DNA of 64,000 nt from Nakamurella sp040546275. Its GTDB lineage: Bacteria > Actinomycetota > Actinomycetes > Mycobacteriales > Nakamurellaceae. The notes under the pieces are model-generated. The model was given only the letters and a program-made list of their open reading frames with translations, did no database searches and was not told the DNA's origin. The stretch is from positions 1 to 64,000 of the forward strand of contig NZ_JBEPNO010000015.1 of NCBI RefSeq assembly GCF_040546275.1, given 5' to 3'. Shown here one piece after another: positions 1 through 7,632 of the stretch. The position numbers were made by a program, and so were the translations under genes. Position 1 is the stretch's first letter, and the number at the start of each line of letters is the position of its first letter.

Positions 1-172
1 AACGCCATCGTCAGCGACCTCCACGTCTGCAAACAGGACAAGGAGATCGAACAAGCACCCCGCGACGTCCGGCGTCAGGACACGCCGGGTGGTCCTACAA
101 CTGGCAGAACGGCGGTCCCATGCCGTTGGCAGAAAATCGCCGCAGGTGGTCCCTTCACGATGGCAGGCGACA
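1..172. other. window edge, no supported gene
   Basis: The + strand is open from base 1 to about 417 in frame 1, but that frame runs antisense over a convincing minus-strand gene and shows no recognisable domain. It could be the tail of a gene that starts outside the window. I see nothing else here that I can name. Confidence 0.2.
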
Positions 173-751
173 TCAGACGGACCCTTTCATCATGGACAGC
201 GCCTTGTCGATATCGCGCGCGGTCCATGCGGAACCGACAAATTCTTGCGACTGCTCGACCAAGGATTCCACGATTTCCATGTAGTCGCCGTAGTAGTTCG
301 CTCTTAGGTGGAATCCAAGGCCGTGCAAGGAGGCGAGGGCGTACCGGTCATACACAGCCATCCGCTTTGGTGCCATCGCCAATAGAACGGCCGACGCCAG
401 GGCTGCCCCATGTCTAAAGCCAGGAAGCGCGTTCAGCTCCTTCCTACCCTCTCGAGCAGCGGACGGAGTAGTAACAGCCAAATCATTAACAGCAGCGAAG
501 GCCCTCTCCGTGCACGCGCGGACTATTCCGTCGGATCGGTCGTTCAGATCCTTCGCCCAGGGCGTATTTGCCTGCAGTCGCTTCCAAAACAGCAACGCTC
601 CGATATCGGCCTTACCCAGCGACCGCGCGAGCTGCGCTCTTTTCTAGATCTCGATCAGCACCTCGTCGTACGGTGCATCATCGGTTCCGTAAGCGGCCCG
701 CGCTGCGGCCACCGTCGCCCATTGGTCACCTGAAAGCCTGTGTTCAGTCAT
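173..751 (-). pseudogene. hypothetical protein gene with an in-frame amber stop
   Basis: The reading frame starts at ATG 751-749 (MTEHRLSGDQW...) and is interrupted after 35 codons by a TAG at 646-644. It then continues in the same frame to a stop at 173, so reading through would give about 192 residues. The downstream part looks like real protein, with a conserved-looking segment MAPKRMAVYDRYALASL and an amphipathic C-terminus. No family is recognised. The gene lies 48 bp downstream of the 191-aa gene at 800-1375 on the same strand and is probably in its operon. Either the gene is newly broken, or translation restarts at TTG 595, or there is a base error. The intact flanks argue for a very recent event. 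Confidence 0.6.
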
Positions 752-799
752 GGTCAACTTCGTCCCGCCTCGGTCATCATCGCTGCCGGCGTCAGCGAT

Positions 800-1375
800 T
801 CAGCAGTCATCGCACTGACCACTTTTCGGCAGCACGGTGCGGTGAGTGGGGCACATCGCTGGTGGTGGTAGGGGTTCCTTTGCCTTCCGCCGAGCTTCTT
901 CTTCCCTGGTCAGGCGCGAATTCCCGCCGTCTGCCGGGAGGGCCAAGGCATACTTTTGGTAGCAGAGGAGCCGGATATCGGCGGCGCAGAGCTCAGCATC
1001 AGCAGGGCGAACGCCGTTCGAAAAATGGCTGGCAGCTCCTGCGAAACCCTCGCCGACGGTTCCATCCTGATGCACGCAGAGCGCGGTCAGAAGTAGCTCG
1101 CCACGTCGGTGGCAGTCAAGGGCGACCGACTCCAAGACCTGGCCGATCCAGTTGTTCAGCAGCGAACGGGTACGAACGCCGGTCCTTGTCTGAACCGCTT
1201 CACCGAGTTTCTTGTACGTGATGACCTCGCTATAGGTAGAGGCAACGTCCAGCAGTACGTGTGTCGCAGCCGCCGACCAGCCCGCGACGGCCTCGCTCCA
1301 TCCCACCGGCATGCCGCTGCCTACATTCCAAGTTCCGGGAGTCGAGATCGGGGGAACATCGTCGGAATGGGTCAC
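800..1375 (-). CDS. conserved hypothetical protein with C-terminal Cys pairs
   Basis: This is a 191-residue protein of unrecognised function. The central part (about residues 45-115) reads as a compact domain with YSEVITYKKLGEAV, NNWIGQVL and LTALCVHQDGTVG. The far C-terminus has MCPTHRTV and QCDDC, a likely CxxH/CxxC zinc-binding tail. The start is supported by a strong promoter whose TATAAT box lies 7 bases upstream of the ATG, implying a leaderless mRNA. The next gene downstream (751-173) is probably cotranscribed and carries an in-frame stop. I believe similar proteins occur widely in actinobacteria, but I cannot assign an activity. Confidence 0.75.
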   Translation of the reverse strand: MTHSDDVPPISTPGTWNVGSGMPVGWSEAVAGWSAAATHVLLDVASTYSEVITYKKLGEAVQTRTGVRTRSLLNNWIGQVLESVALDCHRRGELLLTALCVHQDGTVGEGFAGAASHFSNGVRPADAELCAADIRLLCYQKYALALPADGGNSRLTREEEARRKAKEPLPPPAMCPTHRTVLPKSGQCDDC

Positions 1376-1382
1376 GCCCTAG

Positions 1383-1412
1383 ATTATAATCCATGAGGGT
1401 CCCGCGCGTCAG
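1383..1412 (-). promoter_or_regulatory. sigma-70-type promoter for a leaderless gene
   Basis: On the minus strand a CTGACG -35 box (1412-1407) is followed by an 18-bp spacer and a perfect TATAAT -10 box (1388-1383). The ATG of the 191-aa gene begins at 1375, 7 bases past the -10 box. Transcription should therefore start at or within a base of the start codon, and there is no room for a ribosome binding site. Confidence 0.7.
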
Positions 1413-1500
1413 AAAGACGGGATGTCCTTTCGGAGTATTTTTTCCTGACGGCTAGATGTAAAAGTGGCGAGGCACAAAATCTGCTAACCGGGCGGATCTA

Positions 1501-1968
1501 TCAGCGAACGAAGACCGGCAGCTGCGGTAGTAACTTCGCTGCGACGTCAACGATCGCGGCAGCGTGTGGCAGCGCTTCGGCAACGTCCTCAGAGGTGAGA
1601 ATCGATTCCGGGGTTGGGTAGTCGGTGCGGTTGCGAATCCGCCTCAGTCGGTCGTACGGCCGAAGCTGAGCGTCGCCGGAGCGCCCGGTTTGCGCTCTTA
1701 CTGCTGCAATCGGGGCAATATGGCCACCCTTTGCAGTGGGCCGAATCCCCTGAGTCGCGAGGACTGCTGTCAATGCAAGTCGGGCAGCCGTGTACAGCGC
1801 ATCAAACGCTATTTCCGGGTCGGTGGCCGCGATGTCCTCAGCGGTTGTCAGGTGCTTGAAGGCCTTTCCGATGAGGGTATCGGCAAACGGGCGGTTGGGT
1901 GGAGCCATCTCGAGTTCTCCTGCATCGAGCATCTGGAGAATGGCTTCTCGTCCGATCGGCCAGCTCAT
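1501..1968 (-). CDS. HEPN-type partner of the nucleotidyltransferase
   Basis: A 155-residue, mostly helical protein encoded directly after the nucleotidyltransferase, with an ATGA overlap at 1968-1965. Near residues 108-118 it has RLRRIRNRTDYP, resembling the basic RxRN...Y signature of HEPN proteins that pair with minimal nucleotidyltransferases. HEPN proteins of such pairs are usually RNase toxins neutralised by the partner. This exact family (His replaced by Tyr in the classical R-x4-6-H motif) may be a variant, so toxicity is inferred. About 125 bp separate it from the next leftward gene, which has its own promoter. Confidence 0.65.
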   Translation of the reverse strand: MSWPIGREAILQMLDAGELEMAPPNRPFADTLIGKAFKHLTTAEDIAATDPEIAFDALYTAARLALTAVLATQGIRPTAKGGHIAPIAAVRAQTGRSGDAQLRPYDRLRRIRNRTDYPTPESILTSEDVAEALPHAAAIVDVAAKLLPQLPVFVR

Positions 1969-2582
1969 GCGGTGACAGGGGCACTGGCGTGCAGGGCGAC
2001 GAGCGGGCGGTTAGCAACATTTTCCAGGAACGGGTCACTGCTGCGGTTCGCCCACCGCTGCGCAGTGACGAAGGTTGGATTGACCTCGCGGTGAATCCGA
2101 CGGCCGACCTCGCTGATTGCCTCGTAGACGTCATCCCGATCAGGATGCCCGACGACCAGTAGGTCGATATCGTTCGGGCTGGGACCCTTTTCGCCGTAGA
2201 ACCTGGCCGCCCATGAGCCATAGATGAACGCCTCGTCGATTCCCGCGATGTCGGCCAGGGCCGCGCTGATCAGCGTCTGCGGGCCGTACGCAATGAGGAT
2301 CAACTCTCGCAGCGGTCTGACGGCAGGGTTGGCGTCGTCCGGGCGGACCAGTCGGGAGCGGCCGACGCGCTCGTCAGTGAAGATGCCGGCGCGGGTGAGG
2401 CGCTCCACCTCGCGGTGCACCGTAGATTCCGGCGCACCCAGCATGTTGGCCAGGGATGCGATGGTGCTGGGCTGGGGATCGAGAAGGACTGCTGCGATGA
2501 GGCGGGCTTGTAGGTGCGACCGAAAGATCGGGGCGAGTGGTGGCGCCTCGGTTCTCATATGACTGAGCTTATCATCAGCCAT
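1965..2582 (-). CDS. winged-helix HTH plus MNT nucleotidyltransferase antitoxin
   Basis: A 205-residue fusion. Residues about 20-85 form a winged helix (LANMLGAPESTVHREVERL). Residues about 105-150 form a minimal nucleotidyltransferase with FIYGSWAARF and the metal-binding pair in PNDIDLLVVG. In known MNT-HEPN modules the transferase modifies or neutralises the HEPN toxin; here the added HTH suggests it also represses its own promoter. A perfect 11-bp inverted repeat covers the start region. The upstream ATG (2582) has no ribosome binding site. The second ATG (2558) lies 7 bases after a TAAGCT -10-like box and may be the true leaderless start, giving 197 residues. Confidence 0.75.
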   Translation of the reverse strand: MADDKLSHMRTEAPPLAPIFRSHLQARLIAAVLLDPQPSTIASLANMLGAPESTVHREVERLTRAGIFTDERVGRSRLVRPDDANPAVRPLRELILIAYGPQTLISAALADIAGIDEAFIYGSWAARFYGEKGPSPNDIDLLVVGHPDRDDVYEAISEVGRRIHREVNPTFVTAQRWANRSSDPFLENVANRPLVALHASAPVTA

Positions 2583-2590
2583 ATGAGAAC
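2551..2590. promoter_or_regulatory. palindromic operator over the MNT start
   Basis: GTTCTCATATG (2551-2561) and CATATGAGAAC (2580-2590) are perfect 11-bp inverted arms separated by 18 bp. Each arm contains one of the two candidate ATG codons of the HTH-nucleotidyltransferase gene, and the spacer holds a TAAGCT -10-like box. This is what an autorepressor site is expected to look like; binding by the gene's own winged helix is inferred. Confidence 0.65.
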
Positions 2591-2623
2591 TACCCGACCA
2601 CGTGTGGCAGCCGTCGCCGCGCC

Positions 2624-2962
2624 TTACCGAACTGACCGCACCAGCCCCATCAGGTCCCGGACCTCCCCCGCCGTGGGTTGAAGCTCGTACGAGTGGTGGT
2701 GACAGGCCCGGCTCAGGCCGTCCCAGGCAGCCTGGGCGCAGGCGCCGACGTCAGCATCGTCGAGCGCCGTCAGGATGATCAACCTGGATCTCATCGACGG
2801 CCGCGCGAGGCCGGGAGCGACTGCGGCGCAACGTTCGTCAACGATCTCCTCGAGCGCCTGCCGGGCCAGCACCGCCGCAGCGCGGGCGCTGTTCCCGTCC
2901 GGGACGGACACCGAGCCGTCCAGCACCGCCTCGGCCATGGTCAGGACGTCGACGGCCGTCAT
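2624..2962 (-). CDS. small helical HEPN-like partner of the SMC-like ATPase
   Basis: A 112-residue protein starting at ATG 2962, which overlaps the ATPase stop codon as ATGA, so the two are translationally coupled. It is predicted all-helical (RAAAVLARQALEEIVDE). Near residues 84-90 it has SRACHHHSYEL, where Arg and the third His are spaced as R-x4-H, the signature of HEPN ribonucleases. A longer reading with 31 extra N-terminal residues exists but only covers the ATPase tail. HEPN identity is inferred from the motif and the helical content. The gene ends 41 bp before the MNT-HEPN pair on the same strand. Confidence 0.65.
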   Translation of the reverse strand: MTAVDVLTMAEAVLDGSVSVPDGNSARAAAVLARQALEEIVDERCAAVAPGLARPSMRSRLIILTALDDADVGACAQAAWDGLSRACHHHSYELQPTAGEVRDLMGLVRSVR

Positions 2963-5388
2963 GCCAAGGCCCGCAGGTCTTTCAAGGCAGCACGGACGAC
3001 GCGGACCTCCTCGGCATGATCCCCGCTGGAACCGACATGGACGCCGCGATTGCACACGGCGACTGCCTCCGACCGCCGTCCGGTCCCCAACCAGGTCTTG
3101 ATGTCAGCCTTCTTGTCGCCGACGATCGCCATGGCGAGGCGTTGCCGCAGGGTCGTCAACTCATCCCAGGTGCTCTCCACCGTGGTCCGCTCGTTGCCTG
3201 CCGCGATCGCCTTGCCCTCGTAGACCGCGAAAGCCGCCGACTCCATGGCCATCCGGCACAGTCCGGGGACGATCCGGTCCTTCACGTCATCGGGCACCCC
3301 GTCGTCCATCGCCAGCGCAAACGCGTCGTCCAGGTAGCGGGTCGACGGGTGCAGCGATTCGCGGATGGTGACCACAGACCCGTCGTTGCGGTTGACCTCC
3401 CAGACCTGGGCGTTCACCTTCGCTCGCCGAACCGCGGCGGGGAGCCGGTCGTCATGCGACAGCACGATCACCTGACGGTCAATCGCCAACTCCTGCAACA
3501 CCTTCACGAAGCCCTGGACCTTGGCCGGGTCCATCGCCTGGATCGGATCGTCGAGCACCACGAACCGGAACGGGCTGTCCGGCGCGGTGGCGCGCGGCAG
3601 GAACAGCGACAGCGCCAGAGCGTGGAGCTCACCCTGGCTCATCACCCCGAGGGCGCCGGCGTCCACCCCGTCGACCTCGGCCATCAGCTCGACGCGCCGC
3701 CGCGTCGCGTTCCCCTCGAGCCGGATCGCACCCAGATCGACGTTGCTCTCCTGACGCAGCAACGCCCAGATCTCCCGGGCCCGGTCGGCGAGCGGCGCCA
3801 GCCGTTGATTGCGCAGATCACCCTCACTCGCCTTCAGCCAGTCCGAAGCCGACTTCACCTCGACCACCTGCGGAGCCGTCTGCGCCGCTGACCTGACCAA
3901 CGACGCCCAGTGCCCGAGCTTCAGCGCCAGCGGAGCCCACAGGTCCTCCCGCTCGGCAACCAGCAGCCGGGCCTGCTCCTGCAGCGCCGTCATCGATCCG
4001 ACGACCGCATCGAACTTCGACATCAGATGATCGACCAGTTCGAGGTCTCCCGCCGGTGCGTCAGCCCAGGCACTCGCGGACGATCGAGCCGGCTCCAGCG
4101 TGGTCAGTTCGGCATCGTCGATCTGGGGCAAAGGCAATCCAGCAACGAGCCGGCGCGCCTCACGGCAAGCTGCGGCCAGCCGCGCCTGTGCTCCCTTCAG
4201 CGCGGCGACCTCCGCCTGTTCGGTGCTCAGAGCTTTACGTGTCGCATCCGCCCAGGCCTGATCGAGGTGCCCCACTCCGCAGACCGGGCAATCGATGTCG
4301 CCACTGGACTGGTGAAGTTCGAGGGCCTGGGACAGCAGGTGTGACCGGCTCGCCAGCACCTCGGCAGCTGAACCGGCGAGGGCAGCGAGGCCGGTGACGG
4401 CCGCGCGCAATTCGGCCGCAGCGGCATCGACCTCGAGCTGTTCCGGCCACGTCAACCTGCCGATTGCTCTGAGACCGCCGAGCGTGCCGCCTGCATTGGC
4501 GGCGCTACCGGTGGCCAGCTGCTCGACCGCGGCCAGGTCCGGCGCTCGCTTCGCGACCAAGGCAGACGCCTGTGCCGCCCGTGGATCGGTCGAGTTGCCC
4601 AGCAGCGCCCTGATTTCGGTCAGCGCAGCCTTGGCCGTCGCGGCGGGAATCTGCAACCGCTTCAGCAGCAAAGTGAGTCGACCCTGCCCGTCGTTGATCG
4701 GCTGCAGACCGAGCAGGCTGTGGAGCTTGTCGAACAACCCGCTGGGCGTGCCCTCCAGCACTCCCCCGACCTCGTCGTAGGACAGCAGCGGCCGATACAA
4801 CTCCAGAGGGACGTCCCAGCCGAGAGTCTCGCGGCCCGGCTGCCGTTTCGACCGAGGTCGCTGCACCCAGTGGACACCGTCGGTCAGGCCGGCGTCGGAC
4901 GACCAGTCGACGCCGATGGTCGTCACCCCTTGACCCTCCTCGGCGAGCTCGACGCGGATCTCGGCCGGTAGGTCGCCGTGCAGGTTCCGCCAGTTCGCCG
5001 TCCAGACAGCGTTCGACTGCTTGCTCCACCGGTAACTGCCGCCGGTCAGGGCCATCTCGAGTGCTTCGGCGATGGACGACTTGCCCGAGCCGTTGCGGCC
5101 GGCGATCACGGTGAGGCCCGGGCCGGGGTGCAGCGGCACCGTCAGCGCCGTCCCGACGCCGCGGAACCCCTGCACGCGAACCGACTTGAGGTAGGCACCG
5201 ACCGGCGCATGAGCCTCCGGACCGATGGCCGCAGCCTCCGCGAGGGTCTGGCCGGTCCCGTCCAACGCATCCTGCAGTGCCTGATCGCTGTCGAACGCGC
5301 CGAGGATCAGCAACCTCGTCTGGTCGGTCAGCTTCTCGTCACCATCGGCCAGCTCGAGTACCGCCGATATCAGGTCGATCTGCGCCAT
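2959..5388 (-). CDS. Rad50/SMC-like AAA ATPase with zinc-hook CPVC motif
   Basis: An 809-residue ABC-type ATPase. Walker A is GRNGSGKS at about 97-104, the signature SQGE at about 584, Walker B VVLDDP at about 610-615, and the H-loop SHDDR at about 644. Helical arms surround CPVCG at about 367-371, a single CxxC like the zinc hook of Rad50 and RloC. The roughly 130-residue C-terminal extension past the ATPase core, ending CNRGVHVGS...VVRAALKDL, is of unknown function. Such ATPases sense DNA ends or phage DNA in several defence systems. The partner HEPN-like protein overlaps its stop codon. GGAGG about 7 bases upstream of ATG 5388 supports the start. Confidence 0.8.
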   Translation of the reverse strand: MAQIDLISAVLELADGDEKLTDQTRLLILGAFDSDQALQDALDGTGQTLAEAAAIGPEAHAPVGAYLKSVRVQGFRGVGTALTVPLHPGPGLTVIAGRNGSGKSSIAEALEMALTGGSYRWSKQSNAVWTANWRNLHGDLPAEIRVELAEEGQGVTTIGVDWSSDAGLTDGVHWVQRPRSKRQPGRETLGWDVPLELYRPLLSYDEVGGVLEGTPSGLFDKLHSLLGLQPINDGQGRLTLLLKRLQIPAATAKAALTEIRALLGNSTDPRAAQASALVAKRAPDLAAVEQLATGSAANAGGTLGGLRAIGRLTWPEQLEVDAAAAELRAAVTGLAALAGSAAEVLASRSHLLSQALELHQSSGDIDCPVCGVGHLDQAWADATRKALSTEQAEVAALKGAQARLAAACREARRLVAGLPLPQIDDAELTTLEPARSSASAWADAPAGDLELVDHLMSKFDAVVGSMTALQEQARLLVAEREDLWAPLALKLGHWASLVRSAAQTAPQVVEVKSASDWLKASEGDLRNQRLAPLADRAREIWALLRQESNVDLGAIRLEGNATRRRVELMAEVDGVDAGALGVMSQGELHALALSLFLPRATAPDSPFRFVVLDDPIQAMDPAKVQGFVKVLQELAIDRQVIVLSHDDRLPAAVRRAKVNAQVWEVNRNDGSVVTIRESLHPSTRYLDDAFALAMDDGVPDDVKDRIVPGLCRMAMESAAFAVYEGKAIAAGNERTTVESTWDELTTLRQRLAMAIVGDKKADIKTWLGTGRRSEAVAVCNRGVHVGSSGDHAEEVRVVRAALKDLRALA

Positions 5389-5521
5389 GGAACGTCCTCC
5401 ACCCCGTCATCCCCGCTGATGAGGATGGATCGGACCCTATCGGACAGCGCCCGCGCCATCCGTCACACGTTCGGATGGTTGGGCACCCGTGCCGAGGTAC
5501 CGCGTGTCGGGCCGCGCCCGC

Positions 5522-5559
5522 CCATGTTGGTCAATATGTCGACCAACATGGCCTAAAGT
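5522..5559 (+). promoter_or_regulatory. operator and -10 of the Phd/RelE operon
   Basis: CCATGTTGGTC (5522-5532) and GACCAACATGG (5541-5551) are perfect 11-bp inverted arms with an 8-bp spacer. A TAAAGT -10-like box (5554-5559) follows, and ATG 5567 begins 7 bases later, implying a leaderless transcript whose promoter lies inside an autoregulatory site. Phd-family antitoxins typically bind such palindromes. Confidence 0.65.
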
Positions 5560-5566
5560 GAGGACC

Positions 5567-5866
5567 ATGACCGTCGCATCGACGCCAGTGCCGTTGTCCG
5601 AGGCCAAGACGCACCTGTCGGAACTGGCCCGCCGCGTCCGCCAGCAGCATGAGCGGATCACCCTGACCCGCAACGGCGAGCCTGAAGCGGTCCTGTTGTC
5701 CGTCGACGACCTCGAGGGCCTGGAGATGACCTTGGAGATCCTCGGGGATACCTCCGCCGCTTCAGGGATAGCGGAAAGCCTCGCCGAGCTCCGTGCGGGC
5801 GACATCGGGGTGGACATGTCCACCGTCCGTGCCGACCTGGCCCGCCGTCGCGCGACTGGCGGATGA
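5567..5866 (+). CDS. Phd/YefM-type antitoxin
   Basis: A 99-residue protein. The N-terminal fold carries VPLSEAKTHLSELARRV and ITLTRNGEPEAVLLSVDDLEGL, the classical Phd/YefM DNA-binding pattern. The C-terminal acidic tail (about residues 65-99) should wrap the toxin. ATG 5567 was chosen because the longer frame upstream lacks Phd sequence and because the operator and -10 box lie directly before it. The stop overlaps the toxin start as ATGA (5863-5866). Its role is to neutralise the RelE-like toxin and repress the operon. Confidence 0.88.
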   Translation: MTVASTPVPLSEAKTHLSELARRVRQQHERITLTRNGEPEAVLLSVDDLEGLEMTLEILGDTSAASGIAESLAELRAGDIGVDMSTVRADLARRRATGG

Positions 5867-6150
5867 ACCAGGACAGCAGATGGGAGGTCAGATTTCAGGG
5901 CCGCGCTCGTCGCGCGATCGCAGAACGGCTACCTGAGTCTGTCGCGGCTGCGGTCCTGGAGTTCTGCGATTTGACGCTGGCCGTCAACCCCCACAAAGTC
6001 GGCAAACCGTTGTTCGGGCCACTCGCCGGCTGCCACGGAGCACGACGCGGCACCTATCGCATCATTTGTCGCATCGACGAGGAAAGGCACATGGTGCAGG
6101 TTCTGGACGTCGACCACCGAGCGGACATCTACCACCGCCCGCAGGGCTGA
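5863..6150 (+). CDS. RelE/ParE-type toxin
   Basis: A 95-residue basic protein with the RelE/ParE ending GCHGARRGTYRIICRID followed by VQVLDVDHRADIYH. RelE toxins of this group cut ribosome-bound mRNA, while the related ParE proteins inhibit gyrase. The basic residues and the terminal Arg/Tyr pattern (RADIYHRPQ) fit the RelE side. It overlaps the antitoxin by four bases, so translation is coupled. No residue known to be essential is obviously missing, so it is likely functional. Confidence 0.85.
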   Translation: MNQDSRWEVRFQGRARRAIAERLPESVAAAVLEFCDLTLAVNPHKVGKPLFGPLAGCHGARRGTYRIICRIDEERHMVQVLDVDHRADIYHRPQG

Positions 6151-6221
6151 GAACGCGCTCTTCACATTTCGAGGCGCCCGCGAAGGCAGCGTTGGGTTCT
6201 GACATGGCAGTTCAGGGCGCA

Positions 6222-6653
6222 TCACTGTTCCAACGGGCTCGCCAGCCGGAGTGCCGAGAACTTCGCGAAGTCCCGATCCAGGGTCACGAAAAGGGCCTGA
6301 TTCTCGATGGCCAGCGCTGCGTGAAATGCATCGCTGACGAGATTTCCGGTTGCTTCCGATTGTCGGCAGAGGTCGGCGAAGATCTGCCAGTTGCGTTGTC
6401 CTGGAATGACTATCGTGGCCGCCGGTGCACTTCGCATCTGATCGAGGCGATCGAGGACGAGACCAGCCGTCGGAGGATCGAAGAAGATGCGCGGATTCGT
6501 CAGCACCCGCACGACACCCGACAGGATCGACGGCGAAAGACCGACCTTCTGGTCACCGTTCAGGGCCTTGCCCAGCCAATCGACCAGCTGCTCGTGGTGC
6601 GGATCGTCGGGCTGGAGCGCTCCGACCAGGACGTTGACGTCCGGAATGATCAT
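6222..6653 (-). CDS. VapC-type PIN-domain toxin
   Basis: A 143-residue PIN domain. The first acidic residue is in MIIPDVNVLVGAL. The middle helix is SPSILSGVVRVLTNPRIF, and the last acidic residues are in LVSDAFHAALAIE and VTLDRDFAKF. This is the VapC subgroup whose members often carry LSGxxRVxTNPR rather than a plain central Glu. Such toxins cleave tRNA or rRNA. ATG 6653 overlaps the antitoxin stop as ATGA. Longer readings upstream in this frame lie over other genes. Confidence 0.87.
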   Translation of the reverse strand: MIIPDVNVLVGALQPDDPHHEQLVDWLGKALNGDQKVGLSPSILSGVVRVLTNPRIFFDPPTAGLVLDRLDQMRSAPAATIVIPGQRNWQIFADLCRQSEATGNLVSDAFHAALAIENQALFVTLDRDFAKFSALRLASPLEQ

Positions 6654-6907
6654 CGAATCCGAACGGCCGGCACATCGCTGTCGAGCAGCTCCGTCATTGC
6701 CGCATTGCTGGTCAGATCGACCCCCGGACGGACCCCGCCCGCGCTGGGCAGGACAGTGATCTGGAAGGGCGCCTGCGGCGTGCTGGGCGCCGACAACAGC
6801 GCCACCAGTGCCTGTTCGACCAGCGAGGTGACCGTGGTGCCCTCCTCGGCAGCTCTGATCTTCACCCGCCGGTACAGCTGATCGTCCAGGTTCATCGTTG
6901 CCTTCAT
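6650..6907 (-). CDS. VapB-type antitoxin (ribbon-helix-helix-like)
   Basis: An 85-residue protein. The N-terminus MKATMNLDDQLYRRVKIRA with TTVTSLVEQALVALL matches the ribbon-helix-helix pattern of VapB antitoxins. The C-terminal part (VRPGVDLTSNAAMTELLD) should bind the PIN toxin encoded next. ATG 6907 lies 7 bases downstream of a TACGGT -10-like box (6920-6915) and has no Shine-Dalgarno sequence, so the mRNA is probably leaderless. Two GATAC repeats lie just upstream and may be part of an operator. Confidence 0.8.
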   Translation of the reverse strand: MKATMNLDDQLYRRVKIRAAEEGTTVTSLVEQALVALLSAPSTPQAPFQITVLPSAGGVRPGVDLTSNAAMTELLDSDVPAVRIR

Positions 6908-6955
6908 GCGAATAACCGTACTCCCGTATCGCTGTATCATCCGGCTTGACACCGA

Positions 6956-7462
6956 TCAGGATGGCTTCGGTGGCCGGTGCGGCTGGGCGCGGCGACTGGG
7001 CGCGAACACATTGCCGAACTCGCGCCCTCCCTGTGGATCCATCAGGCTGCGGAACAGCTCGGCCGGATCGACCTGCGCCCGATAGTCGAAATGCAGGTCG
7101 GCCTGCCCGCGTCCGGCGTCGTAGGCGTCGGGAATATGGATGACGACGATCGCCGGATCGGCCAGCCAGCGGGGCACGGACCACTGCTGCGCGAGCACGG
7201 CCAGGGCCCGACCGCCGGCGGCCTGCATCACCCAACTGGCCCGCCCGCTCACGATGCTCGCGAGGTAGTGCCCGTCGATGGCGATCTGCGCGAGTTCGCC
7301 CAGGGTGGTCGAGGTGTTGATCTCGAACGCCCAGGTGTGCGGCGCCCACGTATCGTCGCCCATCGCCACGCTGTGCCGCGTGATGCTGACGCGGATCCGC
7401 GGCGGCGACGCATCCCCGCGGAACCAGCGGTCGACCTTCGCCAGGAAGTCATGCCCGTCCAT
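6956..7462 (-). CDS. hypothetical protein
   Basis: A 168-residue protein starting at ATG 7462 after a G-rich GGGGGG ribosome site. It begins MDGHDFLAKVDRWFRGD and contains WAPHTWAFEINTSTTLGELAQIAIDGHYLA and VPRWLADPAIVVIHIP, giving an ordered alpha/beta appearance with no signal peptide or membrane segment. No family is recognised. It lies just upstream of the VapBC pair on the same strand and divergent from the RelA/SpoT-like gene. The upstream extension of this frame has no support. Confidence 0.6.
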   Translation of the reverse strand: MDGHDFLAKVDRWFRGDASPPRIRVSITRHSVAMGDDTWAPHTWAFEINTSTTLGELAQIAIDGHYLASIVSGRASWVMQAAGGRALAVLAQQWSVPRWLADPAIVVIHIPDAYDAGRGQADLHFDYRAQVDPAELFRSLMDPQGGREFGNVFAPSRRAQPHRPPKPS

Positions 7463-7632
7463 ACCCCCCAGTGTGACCCTGTTGCGGTCCCCCGATCCAT
7501 GACGGCATTGACTGCGCCGTCCAGGACCCACGGACTGCGGCGGCGTCCCGGGTACAGTGCTGCGCGACGGGGCAGGGCCCCGAGACGTCGACCACCGAGG
7601 GTCGGATCAGGATTCGATGAGAGGAAGAATGA

